Origin: Azadirachta indica | Lineage: Eukaryota > Streptophyta > Magnoliopsida > Sapindales > Meliaceae | Direction: 5' to 3' | NCBI GenBank assembly: GCA_022749755.1 | Contig: CM040444.1 | Coordinates: 875,026-939,025 of the forward strand | Length of the DNA stretch: 64,000 nt | Shown here: piece after piece, positions 23,655-36,044 of the stretch | Layout: each line of letters opens with the position of its first letter | Numbering within the stretch: position 1 is the first letter of the stretch | The notes under the pieces: model-generated | Told to the model about the DNA's origin: nothing | The model's input: only the letters and a program-made list of their open reading frames with translations | The model's database searches: none | Position numbers and translations under genes: made by a program

Positions 23655-23945
23655 ATGTGTAATATTATGAAACATGGTTTCAAATTTTCAGCATTTTTTT
23701 TTCTTTTTCTTTTTTCTTTTATATGCGTGAAAGGATATATTGATGGAAATGTTTGTGTTTACCGATGCAGCAAAGTTTTGCCTGGCAAGAGGTATGCTCT
23801 GATACAAATTGACGTAGATAGGATTAAAGCACTTTATCAAATGCCTAATCTTGTTCAATTCTTTGATGCAGCTGATAAGATAAGTATTTTAATAGACAAA
23901 ATTAGATGTTACCCTAAGCCTAACGGCTCAAAACATCAGCATTAA
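23655..23945 (+). CDS. Small secreted-protein candidate, 96 aa
   Basis: I do not recognise this protein. It begins MCNIMKHGFKFS and has a strongly hydrophobic phenylalanine-rich stretch at residues 13-27, followed by VKGY, which looks like a signal peptide. The remaining ~66 residues contain cysteines in GNVCVYRCSKVLPGKRYA and in the IRCYPKPNGSKHQH tail, and they are fairly charged. That would suit a small secreted or apoplastic protein. A later in-frame Met (MKHG) could be the true start. No splice sites, homologue or clear TATA box can be shown from sequence alone. The ORF may be chance, although its composition differs from the flanking AT-rich frames. Confidence 0.3.
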   Translation: MCNIMKHGFKFSAFFFLFLFSFICVKGYIDGNVCVYRCSKVLPGKRYALIQIDVDRIKALYQMPNLVQFFDAADKISILIDKIRCYPKPNGSKHQH

Positions 23946-24140
23946 GAAAATGATTTGTATGTATAATAGAAAAAAGCTAATTTTTTAATTTAACTCAAAC
24001 AAGGAAACTAAGGAACTCCTTCCTAACTATGATATTAGTAAATATAATTATAAAAAGTTATATCATCAAATTGTTATAATAGTCATAAATAATTATTCAA
24101 TCATAGTTAGATGTAAAAAGTACATTTAATTGTTGCCTTA
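23946..24140. repeat. Repeat block A, copy 4 (left part)
   Basis: Short AT-rich piece resembling 3290-3420 (TATATTATCAA-type and CATAAATAAT phrases), interrupted by the LTR at 24141. Confidence 0.4.
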
Positions 24141-24858
24141 TGTTGCTTGTGATTCGTAAATTAACAATATCTGAGCTGAGTCTAAAATCAAGTTCAAGAT
24201 TGATCTAAACAAGCATTTTGAGTCATGAAAATAGATGAGGTGAAGAACTTTAAGGTCGGTACTACGTTTGATCAAGACCAAGTTAGGTTAGGACCAAGTC
24301 AAGTGGTGATAAGCTTGAGCCTAGTCAAGAGCTTCGCTGCCCATGTTAGGTGTAAGCTCATATCAGCTGAGGACTCATAATAGCTGTAGGGAAGGTTATG
24401 TTTAGTCTCTTATGTGTAATCTTTGAAAGCTGTTAGAAGTAAATAACATAATTAGTTATTCTGTTATTAAAGTATGTTTATAAATACAAGTCTTTATCTT
24501 CCTTGAGCGAGAAAAAGCATTGGTTTTTAGTGAGAGAAAATTAAGAGAGAGAAAGCTTAGAATTAGCAAGAGAGGATTCAAGAGAGAGTTTGAAGTTTCT
24601 TGAAGCCTTGTAATTGCAAGCTTGTAATCTGGTTTTTTCTCATTAATAAATCCCTTTAAAGTTGGTTTGACAATGCATGTAGGCCATCTTGGTTGAACCA
24701 CTTAAATCATGCTTTCTTCCTCTGTTTTATGGTTTTCTAATTGAATTCTTTTTTTGTAAATTCTTGGTATAATTTCTGATTTAGATTTGATTGTTAAAAC
24801 TTGGATTGATCAATTGAATTGGTGTCTTGATTGCGTTTGTTCAATTCGCTGCACAACA
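24141..24858 (+). mobile_element. Probable solo LTR, 718 bp (copia-like)
   Basis: The segment starts TGTTGCTTGTG and ends GCTGCACAACA, giving TGTTG/CAACA terminal inverted repeats. A TATAAATA box lies at about 24479 and AATAAA at about 24645, in the order expected for U3-R-U5. The five flanking bases (CCTTA and TCATA) match only in part. It sits inside block A between sequences related to 3420 and 3465. There is no internal region or coding part. Confidence 0.6.
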
Positions 24859-25156
24859 TCATAACAATGTTATTAGTAATTAACTATTGTGATCTTAAAT
24901 AATGAGCTAACAATCACGAGTGTTACTGTTTTTCAGCAACATATTTTTATAGAAAATATATCAATTTCAATAGTTAAATTGCAACCACAAATAATCATTT
25001 AAAATAATGAAATTTTATTTCATTAATTGACTAAAGCAATCAAGAAAAAATAAATGAATGATAAAAAAGCTAATATCTTCAACAAGTAATTGTCAAAAAT
25101 AAACTATAACTTTGAATATTTTCCTAAACATCTTTGTAATACTTAATAAAATTGTA
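24859..25156. repeat. Repeat block A, copy 4 (right part)
   Basis: Resembles 3470-3720: the ATTAACTATTGTGA phrase, GAGCTAACAAT and the CAATTTCAATAG region. Non-coding. Confidence 0.45.
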
Positions 25157-26371
25157 AACATACATAGAGTTATACAACGCTATGTCTACTTTAGTTATTT
25201 GCAATGATCAAATAAAAAATGTCTCCTTAATATATTAATAATCTTGCAATACTCATACAGACGAAAATCCCAACCGGCAGATAAGTCTTCAAACAAATCT
25301 CTCTCATATTATGGTGCCTCTTGAATATGTAACTTACATGATTGAAAGTGAGTTTAAATCTATTAAAACTCTGCATAAAGGTCATCATAGTTAGCACTCA
25401 AATCATCTATTACACTCTTATACTTTTTATGAACTTTCGCACATATCCTATCACGTGAAATATTTATAAAATAAAATAAAATCATACTCTTTATGAAAGT
25501 GTGACAACTTCTCATTTTAATGGAGGGAATGTGGAGTCACATGTTTTCTTTGATTTCACTAAGTATTTGGTTGTTGAGTTATCATAGTCTTCAAGCATTT
25601 GGTCAGTTTGTTTTTACTGTTGCAATATGTGGTATAATTTGCCAAGTTTAGAGGAATCAAATTTGCTACTACACATTCAGATTTGTTGTTGTAAGAAATC
25701 ACAGTATAAAAATTTATTTATTTATTTTTTCTAAAATATTCATACAATGAAATCAAAGAAGAAAATAAAAAGAATAAAATGTAAATTTGTCGTAAAACTA
25801 TTTATGAATACGATGTTTTACAAAAACCAATTATGAATAAGATTTTTTGATAAAGTTTTGTAATCTTAAAACATATTATTCAATAATAATTCTAAAAAAT
25901 AAATAATTTTTACATTACATTTTACGGAAACTATACATATACATATGTATATATATGTACACATATACAAATATATATCTATATATATAATGTTGTACAG
26001 ATATCAATAGTATTGTGCGCTTATTAATTAACATGCATTAAAAAGGAGAGTAATCTATAGGCTAATAAGTTTTTGATATCTAATAAGAGAAAAGATCAAG
26101 AGAAACTATTAATAACATTAACTGAACACTGATAACACAATCACATTATTGATTTTGAAATAGCTATTAAGCATGAACGTGGATATATGCTAATAATATT
26201 TAATTTATTATTCATTATTGATTGAAAACAAAGTAAACATATAGCTAGCTAGGTATTCAAAGTTGAGTTCTCCGTAGCTCTTATTTTATAAGTAGGTAGG
26301 ATAAGGGTGGCTAGCTAGCTGGAAAATGACAAATTAATTAGAAATGGATATTCCTAATTAATTCTTAATTC
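25157..26371. repeat. Duplicated spacer downstream of the protease gene
   Basis: Nearly identical to 6115-7258 and 15384-16528, and related to 33170-36050. The abrupt start at ACATACATAGAG (25157) is a duplication breakpoint, because the fructokinase coding part is absent here. The last ~65 bases before the stop codon are the protease 3' UTR region. No gene is seen. Confidence 0.65.
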
Positions 26372-27828
<1,457 letters not shown>

Positions 27829-27903
27829 GCTATTAATTACTAAATTTTGAGGGAATAATTGAAGATTTTGATGTGAAGGAGGACATGGGTATCCCAATTA
27901 AGT

Positions 27904-27911
27904 TATTTATA
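27904..27911 (-). promoter_or_regulatory. TATA box of the protease gene
   Basis: TATAAATA on the minus strand, 76 bp upstream of the ATG at 27828. It is conserved at the same distance in the other protease copies and relics (214-221, 7326-7333, 62235-62242). Confidence 0.65.
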
Positions 27912-28740
27912 CTACCTAGACTCAGCGTAGCCTGTATATATTTCAACTTATTGTATTAATTGATTATATATATTATAGTTTGAATAATAATTGTGCTAAT
28001 TCCTACTGAAGACCAATGAGTGATCAATATGATAAATGTGGAGGATACTAATAATAATAATAATAATAATAATAACAACAACAATAATAGCAACAAATAT
28101 ACTACATTGCAATCAATAATTAAATGTCAAATTTTTGAACTTGCACAAAGTCACACCGATAATAGAGAATTTTAAGCAAGGGAGAAGAATAAAGGGACAA
28201 AAACACTTATTATCAATTGCGTAAAAGATACAAAAGTAGCTTTTCTATTTTGTAGTCAGTAATTGCGGTTTTTTGTAGGCCTGAAGACAAAGCAAAAGCT
28301 GTTCATGCATTACATGTGATGATATAGTAAAAGAATTTTGACAATTGAAAAACAATCCAACTACTAACGGGAAAAAATTCAAATTCTTCTAAAGTGCAAC
28401 ACAATGAATTCAACCACAACTCAATAATCTATATATAACTTACCACTAAATACATTCAAATTTGTATGAGAAATGTGTGTAACAGTACAAATGCATAAAT
28501 TCAGTAAGAGGGCTGAGAAAGATAACTACTTAATTAAATAATTAGGCTAGTGTCTTTAATTTCACATGATAGCTTGAGAGTTTGGCTTACATAAAAATAA
28601 TAAAAAAAACATTAATAGCACTGCATTATAATTAATAATTAAATGTCAAATTTTTAAACCTTGTACTGATAATAGAAAATTTTAAACGAGGGAGAAGAAT
28701 AAACAGATAAACGGATAAAAACATAAAAATAATTTTTCTA
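27912..28740. repeat. Protease upstream region and repeat block B, third version
   Basis: Colinear with 7334-8200. It holds an (AAT)n run at 28048-28070, one full block B unit (28100-28460) and a truncated second unit (28620-28740), where the similarity ends abruptly. Confidence 0.6.
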
Positions 28741-28772
28741 TTTCATAAAAATAATTTTAAACAATTAAAAAC

Positions 28773-29054
28773 GGTTGCCTTGAAGCCATTCCTGGAAAGT
28801 GATTTCTATCCTTCTAATAATCCATCTTTTTAACTATTTTGGAGCTTAAAAGCTTTCCAGACGCAATATATCTTATACTAAAGCTCTAGCACTTCGTGTT
28901 GTTTCTAGATGGCCTTGTTATGAGGTTTATTAGGGGCAAAAAAGGAGTTTACTTTGCTCAGCCATCCCCTTCTTATGACCAAAAAGATTTCATTCCTATT
29001 GAAGTGAAAGCTGGTTCTTTGGTTGTCAATCATGGTGATCTTTATTCATCAGAG
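28773..29054 (+). pseudogene. Phytanoyl-CoA dioxygenase (PhyH) gene fragment
   Basis: Phytanoyl-CoA dioxygenases are Fe(II)/2-oxoglutarate enzymes that hydroxylate phytanoyl-CoA, usually in peroxisomes. The exon-like piece at 28909-29054 reads GLVMRFIRGKKGVYFAQPSP, continuing SYDQKDFIPIEVKAGSLVVN then HGDL, close to the plant enzyme's conserved C-terminal half. It is bordered by a TTTCTAG acceptor and a GTGAGT donor. A shorter piece at 28773-28797 (GCLEAIPG) matches the preceding exon. The usual IHQSFE after HGDL is altered (YSSE). No further exons can be identified on either side, and the left edge meets repeat block B at about 28740-28772. It is a captured or translocated fragment. Confidence 0.65.
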
Positions 29055-29059
29055 GTGAG

Positions 29060-30239
29060 TTTGAGAAAAGTTACTTCAGAAATTTTCTCTCTTTTTCTTG
29101 CATGGATTGTGATTTTTGAGTTTCATGAATGCACCATCAGTACTTATAATTATTTTGTTTATGTGAGTTGATATGAAGCATGTTCTCATCTGTACCAGGT
29201 GTCTGATCGGGTGATACAAGAGGGGCTATAAGCGACAAGTGTTTAACAGTGGTCAATCTTCTGATTTCTACTGCAAGAAAAATAGCTTTTTTTCAGATTC
29301 AATTCCTAGAGACATGGGTGAGATTATTGAAATCTTATACCGGTTTTCTCACCTTTTGTGATTAGATTTTGATGAGAAAACGGGAAAAAAAAATCGTACT
29401 TGCTAGAAAATTAGTCAAACATTAAAAAAAAAATTAACGTTTTACTCAAAAAATAATCTGTTCATTAAATTGTATTGCATAGTGCATACGTTGTGATTCG
29501 ATTAAATTATTTTTATAATTTTAAATGTTCATAATATGTAAGTCTAAGTTAAGAAAAAAAAAAAATGGCATTTGACTCATTATATTAGGGTTTACGGTCT
29601 TATTTATTATAAATTAATAAATTATATCTTTGCTTTGTTTAACAATTCATAAAAGTGCACGGGCCTGAATGTTATTATTTCTAAAAAAAATCTAGAAAGG
29701 AAATCGTTAAAAATTGCTAAAACGTGAAATCCAGCCCTCATCGAATAAAGCATATAATTCACCAACTTATTAGTTTGAAGTCAATAAACATATTTTTATT
29801 TGTATTTTTTCTATTTAGGGTTTTCAATGGCAGAAAAGAGGATGCACGTTAAAGAATTGGGGTTAGAGAAAATTGGTGTGACATCAATGTTTCTAAAATT
29901 AAGCAGCATGTACTTGATCTGCCAACAATCCTGCCAAGAAGTGAGCAGCAGGTATTTATTGGATAAATATGAAAGCGGTTGGAAATTAATTATCATCATT
30001 ATTTACTTACATTCATTTCTTTTATTAGAAAATCAAGAAAAACACAGGATACTAGATACTTATTAACAAATTAATAATGTCAAATATTTAAGAGTAAATG
30101 TTTTGGTTGACTTAAAATTGCATACCAAAAAAGATGAAAGATAATACTTGAAATAGTTTTAAGAGACATGTGGCTCCATTTTCTCTCCCCAGAAGAAAAG
30201 CTTGAGATAAATTTCTTCTGCAAATTCTATACACAAAAA

Positions 30240-30280
<41 letters not shown>

Positions 30281-30284
30281 TAGA
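29060..30284. other. No clear gene; possible exon-like piece near 29820-29955
   Basis: Mostly AT-rich non-coding sequence. Around 29870-29955 one plus frame reads NWCDINVSKIKQHVLDLPTI and continues LPRSEQQ up to a GT donor, which looks exon-like, but I cannot assign it. An (AT)n microsatellite lies at about 30243-30276. Confidence 0.35.
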
Positions 30285-30555
30285 ACCTCACGAAGGAGGC
30301 CAATTTATTAAAGACGCAAAGAAGTACAAGGATAAAATAAACGCAAGGTTGTTGCCCCTACAATCAGGAAAATCTGTAATCGGTGAAGCCACGTGCATTT
30401 TTGGAAAGCAAACCATGCACAAAGGAAGGAGGAGACCCCCATCACTGGAAAAAGGAAAACTAAGGCCTAAATTAGCTAAACTATCAGCCGTGCTATTATT
30501 TGATCGATAAGTATGATTAAAACGAAGGCCTAAGTTAGCTAAACTATCAGCCACG
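30285..30555 (-). mobile_element. LINE 3'-end fragment (RNase H tail)
   Basis: The minus strand encodes HTYRSNNSTADSLANLGLSF, the C-terminal end of the plant LINE RNase H domain (compare HTFRKNNMAADALANEGL in the LINE at 527). A ~60-bp stretch with the reading ADSLANLG is duplicated in tandem (about 30455-30550). Both ends of the element are missing. Confidence 0.65.
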
Positions 30556-30574
30556 CAAGGTTGTGATGTTCACT

Positions 30575-30945
30575 GTTTTGTTGTCTTTCTTGGTGGCATT
30601 AACACTGTCATAATCATCATCACTGTGAAGTGGGAAGAGCTGAAGTGTTTGTGTTTCTCCATTTTCTTGATGATCAAAAAAATTGTGAAGTTTTCTGCTT
30701 GATAGGGTTTCAGTAAAGAAAAACCACCCAAATTTTGAGTACTAGTCTTTGGTAACTTCATCGTGTGCCTTGTGGCATTCATCATCTCTGCAGTGATGTT
30801 TGTAATCTTTCTCTGTTGTAATTCCCTCGTATCAAATTGTGTCCACCCAAAATGTGGTCCAGAAGTACTTCTGCCACTGCTACAACTCTATGCATCGAAA
30901 CTAATTCCTGAAAATTACAAATGCAAAATCAAAATTATTCAAATC
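30575..30945 (-). pseudogene. WUSCHEL-related homeobox (WOX) pseudogene fragment
   Basis: WOX proteins are plant homeodomain regulators of stem cells and organ growth. The minus strand at about 30590-30680 encodes ENGETQTLQLFPLHSDDD, which contains the WUSCHEL box TLxLFPxx in an acidic C-terminal context. Upstream on the same strand another frame gives TRELQQRKITNITAEM, resembling the homeodomain stretch QIQQITAxL. An ECHKAH string then resembles the NHKAR end of the homeodomain recognition helix. The part that should join them (GKIEGKNVFYWFQ) is missing and frames change between blocks. It is therefore a degraded copy or processed fragment. Which WOX member it came from cannot be told. Confidence 0.5.
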
Positions 30946-31480
30946 AGATAAATCAATTTCACATTATTTATTAGGTTTACTAGGGCTGTAAAAATTAATT
31001 CTGAAAACTCTTTCAAACAACAAAGTCCCCAACAGAAAGTAAAATGGAGCAGCTTTCGAAGAACTTTTTCCGACATGTACAAATTACAAAACTTTACGTT
31101 GCTCTCCTGAAACTTTTTCCTTCATCATCTTGGCTTTCGTTTCATCTTTTGTTCATCAAACCGTATGATTTTATCATGGCCTCTAATTTCATTTTTATAA
31201 TTGCGTATTTCCAATGATATCAAAAATTAAACAAAGACAAATTTCATATACACAGACCTCTGAATATTTGCTGCAGTTTGAAGAAGTTGCCCAGTTCTTT
31301 GTCTGTTCAATATCATAAATTGGCTTTCTCAACCCTATTTCAAACAAAACACAGCTTACATCACAAAGATTCCAGCAAAGAGAAATGAATCAGCAGCAAG
31401 AATTATACATGAATTACACAAAAATAGATATTATTATGGATATTTTTAGAAGAAGTGTTATAACTATTAAATTAGAAGTA
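30946..31480. other. No gene seen
   Basis: AT-rich sequence between the WOX fragment and the LTR. Nothing is recognised. Confidence 0.4.
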
Positions 31481-31972
31481 TGTTGACATAATTTTAACCG
31501 TTGGTTAAGAAGATGTCATATTATAAATAGGAGTGAGTTCTTCCATTGTTTGTCGAGTCAAAAATTAGAAATCAATAAAATTGTAAGCTTTTCTCTCCTT
31601 TCTTATCCATAATTATTCCTACCAAATTTATCTTCTCCTTTCTTGCCAAAATTGTGTGATCTTGAGAATATTGTGGATGTGTACCTCTAGTTCTAATTAG
31701 AGAGAAATTGTGTATTCCCATTATTTGATTATAGTAGAGATTTTCGAGTGGACTACGGTCCCGTGGTTTTTACTCCTCACATTGGGGAGGTTTTTCCACG
31801 TTAAAATTGATTGTGTTATCGTTATTTTGTTGATGATGTGGTTGCTGTCCAAAAATTGATTTTGTGCCAAAGATTGTTGCTTTATTTGTTTGTTTCCTAT
31901 TAGATTCACGCAAGAGGGGATAAGGTAATTATTGTGCTTCCGCAAATTAGTTTATATTAGTTTATCCCAACA
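31481..31972 (+). mobile_element. Probable copia solo LTR, about 492 bp
   Basis: Starts TGTTGACATAA and ends TATCCCAACA (TGTTG/CAACA). It holds TATAAATAGG at about 31523 and the phrase GAGTGGACTACGGTCCCGTGG with GGGGAGGTTTTTCCACG, which is typical of copia LTR R-U5 regions. The flanking bases show no clear target duplication, so the left edge is uncertain. It lies just beyond the fructokinase downstream flank. Confidence 0.6.
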
Positions 31973-32261
31973 GTTGCCTGGCCATGAATGTGATTCACCT
32001 CGGCTATATTCCTTCACGTGATCTTCGATAGATTACACCTAATCTCATACACTCAAGAGTAATTTTTTTTCTCAAACAAAACATTTATACACATACGCAC
32101 TTGCTGGTAACACCAAGGAATACTGCCACATGTGACAACCTATGACAAGAGATGCAGATGATACTTTGCCTTCGAAAACAATAACAAGCAGAAAAGGAAG
32201 AAGGAATGAAAGGGCATTTTTAAAAAATTGGCAAGCCATAATCTTATTATGGTGTGTATCA
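31973..32261. other. Downstream flank of second fructokinase relic
   Basis: Matches 4945-5190 (GTGATTCACCTCGG, TATATTCCTTCAC and others). There is no gene. Confidence 0.5.
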
Positions 32262-32990
32262 TTTCTTCTTGACCAGGTTTTGATCAGAAGCTAGGCAATA
32301 AAGTATTCTACTGGCAAATGCATCACCACCACCAGTTATGTCAACAGCTTTAGTTTTAATAACAGGAAGATTCCCTTCGAATTCTTGTACAAAGTTTTGT
32401 TCGATGTCAATTTCCTTATAACGGATTAATAATTTATCTCAACCATTGGATTTAAATGGTTTAGCTCATGCAAACTCATTATGCGCTTCCCAGTAGCTCT
32501 TTTGATGGGCATAGAGCCAATGTCAACTTTGGATCAGAAGAGAGGATGTTAGTAGACTCTTAAGCCACATTTATAGTAACCAGATTAGATGATCTACATG
32601 GTTCTTCAGTTAAACTAATAGAACCATAGTGCAAGATGTTGGCTTAAAATAAAATATAATTTGAAAATTACAAATATTCAAAGGCATAAAATATCATCTA
32701 AAAGCAACAAATATACACTATATTTCTTAATTAAACAAGAAAGAGAGCAAAGGACATATCAAGGTCTGATTCTCAAAGAAGCATATTGGCAATTAATGAT
32801 GAAAAAACAATACTAACCATCACCTCTAAGTGTAAAAAAGGCAAAAGCAAATCCTTGTAGTGAAATCGTATTACACGCCGGAGGTGTCAACATTGTTTTG
32901 TGTAAAATGTCAACCAGCATATGACCAAGTTCATCATCATTGTAGATGATAGAATTTAGATTTTAGTTAAGTAGAAGCAGGATGCAATTG
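32262..32990 (-). pseudogene. Fructokinase pseudogene, diverged copy
   Basis: Matches the relic at 5192-5934 with more substitutions and indels. The VDITGGGDAF block (minus strand, about 32305-32345), the LTLAL-region block (about 32490-32540), the [20 protein letters not shown] block (about 32580-32640) and the MLVDILHKTMLTP block (about 32880-32930) are all traceable. Frames are interrupted between every pair. The DDE of DDEFG is partly changed. It is the same gene neighbourhood, fructokinase then protease on the minus strand, as at 5192-7268. Confidence 0.7.
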
Positions 32991-33460
32991 CTATTAAAAT
33001 TGTTTACTACACGTAGAAAAGCAAAGGATTGATTTTATGCAATAGAAGCAGGGAGCTGGGACTAACAAAATGCCATATGACACACAAGTTCCATATTTCA
33101 TTTAGTTAAATCCAAGAGTAACTGAAGTTATATAAATAGTGAATAATGCGATAAGGTTACAAGAAAATACACAGAATTATACAAAGCTATGTCTGCTTTA
33201 GTTATTTGCAATGATCATGTCAAACACATCTCCCTAATATATTACTAATCCAGCAATACATACACAGACCAAAATTGCAACTAGAATATAAGTCCTCAAA
33301 CAAAGCTCTCTCAAATTATGGTGCCTCTTGAGTATGTAACTTACATGATTGAAAGTGAGTTCAAATCTATTAAAACTCTACATAAAATTTATGGTACTTA
33401 GCTTTCTAATCATCTATTAAACTTTTATACTTTTTATAATTTTCGCACATATTCCATCAT
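32991..33460. repeat. Duplicated spacer, oldest version (left part)
   Basis: Diverged counterpart of 5935-6405 and, from 33170, of 25157-25465. It is interrupted by a DNA transposon at 33469. Confidence 0.5.
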
Positions 33461-33468
33461 GTAAAATA

Positions 33469-34692
33469 GGACAAATTCTCTTTTTTCCTTTTAAGGATTT
33501 TACAAATATCCCATTATTCTTATGAGGTTTAAAATTTACCCGTTACATCCTTACACTAGGAAAGATAACGGTGAAATCAAATTTTTAGGGTTAAAATAGT
33601 AATTGCACCACCAAATAAAAATAATTGAAAATTAAGAATACGTTAATTTGAATTTTAATGTTTTATCTTTTCTTTTTAACTTTTAATATTATAAATAAAA
33701 TTAATTAAATACAAAATCCTTCTGCAAACCCGAGCTAAATTCCCAAATCTTGAATTCTCCTCCCGTCTCTCTCCCCCGAAATTTTACCTACCATTCATGC
33801 AAAATTTTAAATCGACTAATTCATTTGATTTTTTGGGATTTCCCTTCAATTTTTCTTTGCGATTTGCATTCAACCATACCCGTCCGTACAGGTTTGTTAG
33901 TTGCCATGTTCTTAGATTCTGATTTTCTTGCCGATGAAGACTACTTCTTCCAACTTCTCGCTCCTTTGCTTCCTCTATTTCTATCTGTTCTTGCCTGCAC
34001 TCTTTGCTGCAAAACAGTGTGTTTCCCTTACAAAATTTCATCAATAATTTAGTAAACAAGTTCAAATAATTCAATCGAAAAAAAAAAAATAATTTCTTAT
34101 AATTGTTAGTAAAGTTAGCCATTTATTTCTGTCCGAATGGGAACATGGGTCATGAGAAATTTCAACCTACAAATGGAGAATCTGGATCATGGGTTTGGGA
34201 AAATCTCAAACTCCAGATGGGAGAAAATTCTTGTTTGGTTGATACATAATTCTATGATTGTGAAGGTAGAGTGAGAACAACTTCGGTGTTTGGCTTGGGA
34301 GAAAATTCTGAGGTTACGGTGTTGGTGGGTCGAACAAGATGGTCGCAATGGGCTGCTGGTGAAATTATGGAGAGAAGTGGTCAGCGGCGGGTGCTGTAAA
34401 ATATGGGGATTGGGGTGTATAATATAATTTTATATTTATATATACATATTTAATAAATATAAAATTATTATTATTATTATTATTATTATTATTTTTAGAC
34501 TTTCCTGGGCCCACATATGGGTCTTATTTCTATTCCTAAACAACCTTCATGGGCATTATGGTAAAAACAGTGCAAAATTTGATTTTACCATTATCCTTTT
34601 TAACGTAAAGATATAAGAGGTAACTTTTTTAAATCTCAAGGAGATAAAAGAATATTTCTAAAAATTTTAAGGGGGAAAATGGAATTTACCCC
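33469..34692. mobile_element. Non-autonomous DNA transposon with ~120-bp inverted ends
   Basis: The first ~115 bases (GGACAAATTCTCTTTTTTCC... to CAAATTTT) are the imperfect reverse complement of the last ~115 (AAAATTTG... to GGAATTTACCCC). The flanks GTAAAATA (33461-33468) and GTAAACTA (34693-34700) are an 8-bp, 7/8 matching target duplication, or 9 bp with one more mismatch. The sister spacer at about 25455 shows the unoccupied site (CACGTGAAATATTTATAAAAT). No transposase is seen, and the interior (33720-34400) has only short open frames. It could be a MULE- or hAT-derived element. Long TIRs favour MULE, while the best-matching duplication length favours hAT. Confidence 0.7.
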
Positions 34693-34728
34693 GTAAACTA
34701 TTTATAAAATAAAATCATATCTTACTTA

Positions 34729-35137
34729 GGGTCTGTTTGATATAACTTTTCAAATAGAACTTTTTAAAGTAGAACTTTTATGAGTAGAACTTTTAACAAA
34801 AATTTATTAATCGTTTGGTTGTCACAAATGACTTTTGAGAAAATTTGAGTAATTACTTTAATAAACAAATTTTTAATATTTTATTTTAAAAAATAACGTA
34901 GAATTTTTAAAATAAAGTAAGGGTATTTTAAACAATTTTACCTTTTAAAAAAACTGGAGAAGTTCTACTGACAAAAGTCTAAATTTTGGGCTTCTTCCAA
35001 TAGAAGAAAAATAGCTTTTTTAATTCTCAAAATCTCTTTTTCATTGTCAACCAAACAACATTAAAAAATTTGAAATGAATTTTTATCATTGAAAAAAAAA
35101 TCCTTTTGACCAATGAAAAAACCAAACCAAACGAGCA
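34729..35137. mobile_element. hAT-like MITE, about 409 bp
   Basis: Begins GGGTCTGTTTGATA and ends ACCAAACGAGCA, so the ends carry the GTTTG/CAAAC inverted termini common in plant hAT MITEs. The flanks CTTACTTA and CTTACTCT are an imperfect 8-bp target duplication. The sister copy at about 25480 reads ATCATACTCTTTATG without the insert. There is no coding capacity. Confidence 0.65.
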
Positions 35138-35145
35138 CTTACTCT

Positions 35146-36044
35146 TTATGAAAGTGTGACAACTTCTCATTTTAAGGGAGGAAATGTACAGTCACATGTT
35201 TTCTTTCATTTGACTAAGTATGCAGTTGTTGAGTTCTCGTAGTCTTTAGGCACTTGGTCAATTTGATTTTAACTGCTACAATATGTGGTCTAATTTGCCA
35301 GAGTTTAGAGGAGTCAAATTTGCTACTATACATTCAGACTTGTTGTTGATAGAAATCATAATATAATAGATTTATTTATTTTTATTTTTTAAAATATTTA
35401 TACAATAAAATCAAAGAATAAATAAAAAGAATAAAATATAAATTTCTTATAAAAATTATTTATGAACTCAATGTTTTGTAAAAATGAATTATGAATAAGA
35501 TTTTTTTTGTAAAGTTTTGTAATTTTAAAATATATTATTCAATAATTACTCTAAAAAAATAAAAATTAAACATTAAAAGAATTATAGCCTTAAAAAATAG
35601 ACGTTAGTTTTTACATTACTTTTCTACGAAAAATTTATATATATATATATAATGTTTTGCATATATAATTAGTAGAGTATTGTGTGCTCATCAATTAACA
35701 TGCATTAAAAAGGAGAGTGATCTATACGCTAATAAGTTTTTGATATCTGATAAGAGATAAAAGATTAAGAGAAATTATTAATAATATTAATTAAACATTG
35801 GTAAAACAATCATATTATTGATTTAAAAAAAAAAACATTAAGCACGAACCTAGGCACATGCTAATAATATTTAATTTATTATTCATTAATGATTGAAAAC
35901 AAAGTAAACATATAGCTAGCTAGGCATTCAAAGTTGAGTACTCTGTAACTCTTATTTTATAAGTAGGTAGGATAAGGGTGGCTAGCTAGCTGGAAATGAC
36001 AAATTAATTAGAAATAATGGATATTCCTAATTAATTCTTAATTC
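35146..36044. repeat. Duplicated spacer, oldest version (right part)
   Basis: Diverged counterpart of 25490-26370, ending at the protease 3' UTR. No gene. Confidence 0.55.

Noticed and set aside
24456..24701. 81-codon minus-strand frame
   Set aside because: It lies inside the solo LTR at 24141-24858 on the strand opposite to its TATA and AATAAA signals, with no recognisable domain.
27829..27897. Upstream extension of the protease start (23 extra codons in frame)
   Set aside because: The extension lies between the TATA box and the ATG at 27828, gives a non-hydrophobic N-terminus and is not shared by the 62309 paralogue, so the internal MAMA- start was chosen.
29811..30066. Overlapping plus and minus frames as a small gene
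   Set aside because: Neither has a recognisable domain; only a short exon-like segment was plausible and it is listed as uncertain.
33750..34122. 100- and 112-codon frames on opposite strands
   Set aside because: Both lie within the non-autonomous DNA transposon; no transposase motif, and low-complexity tails suggest chance frames.
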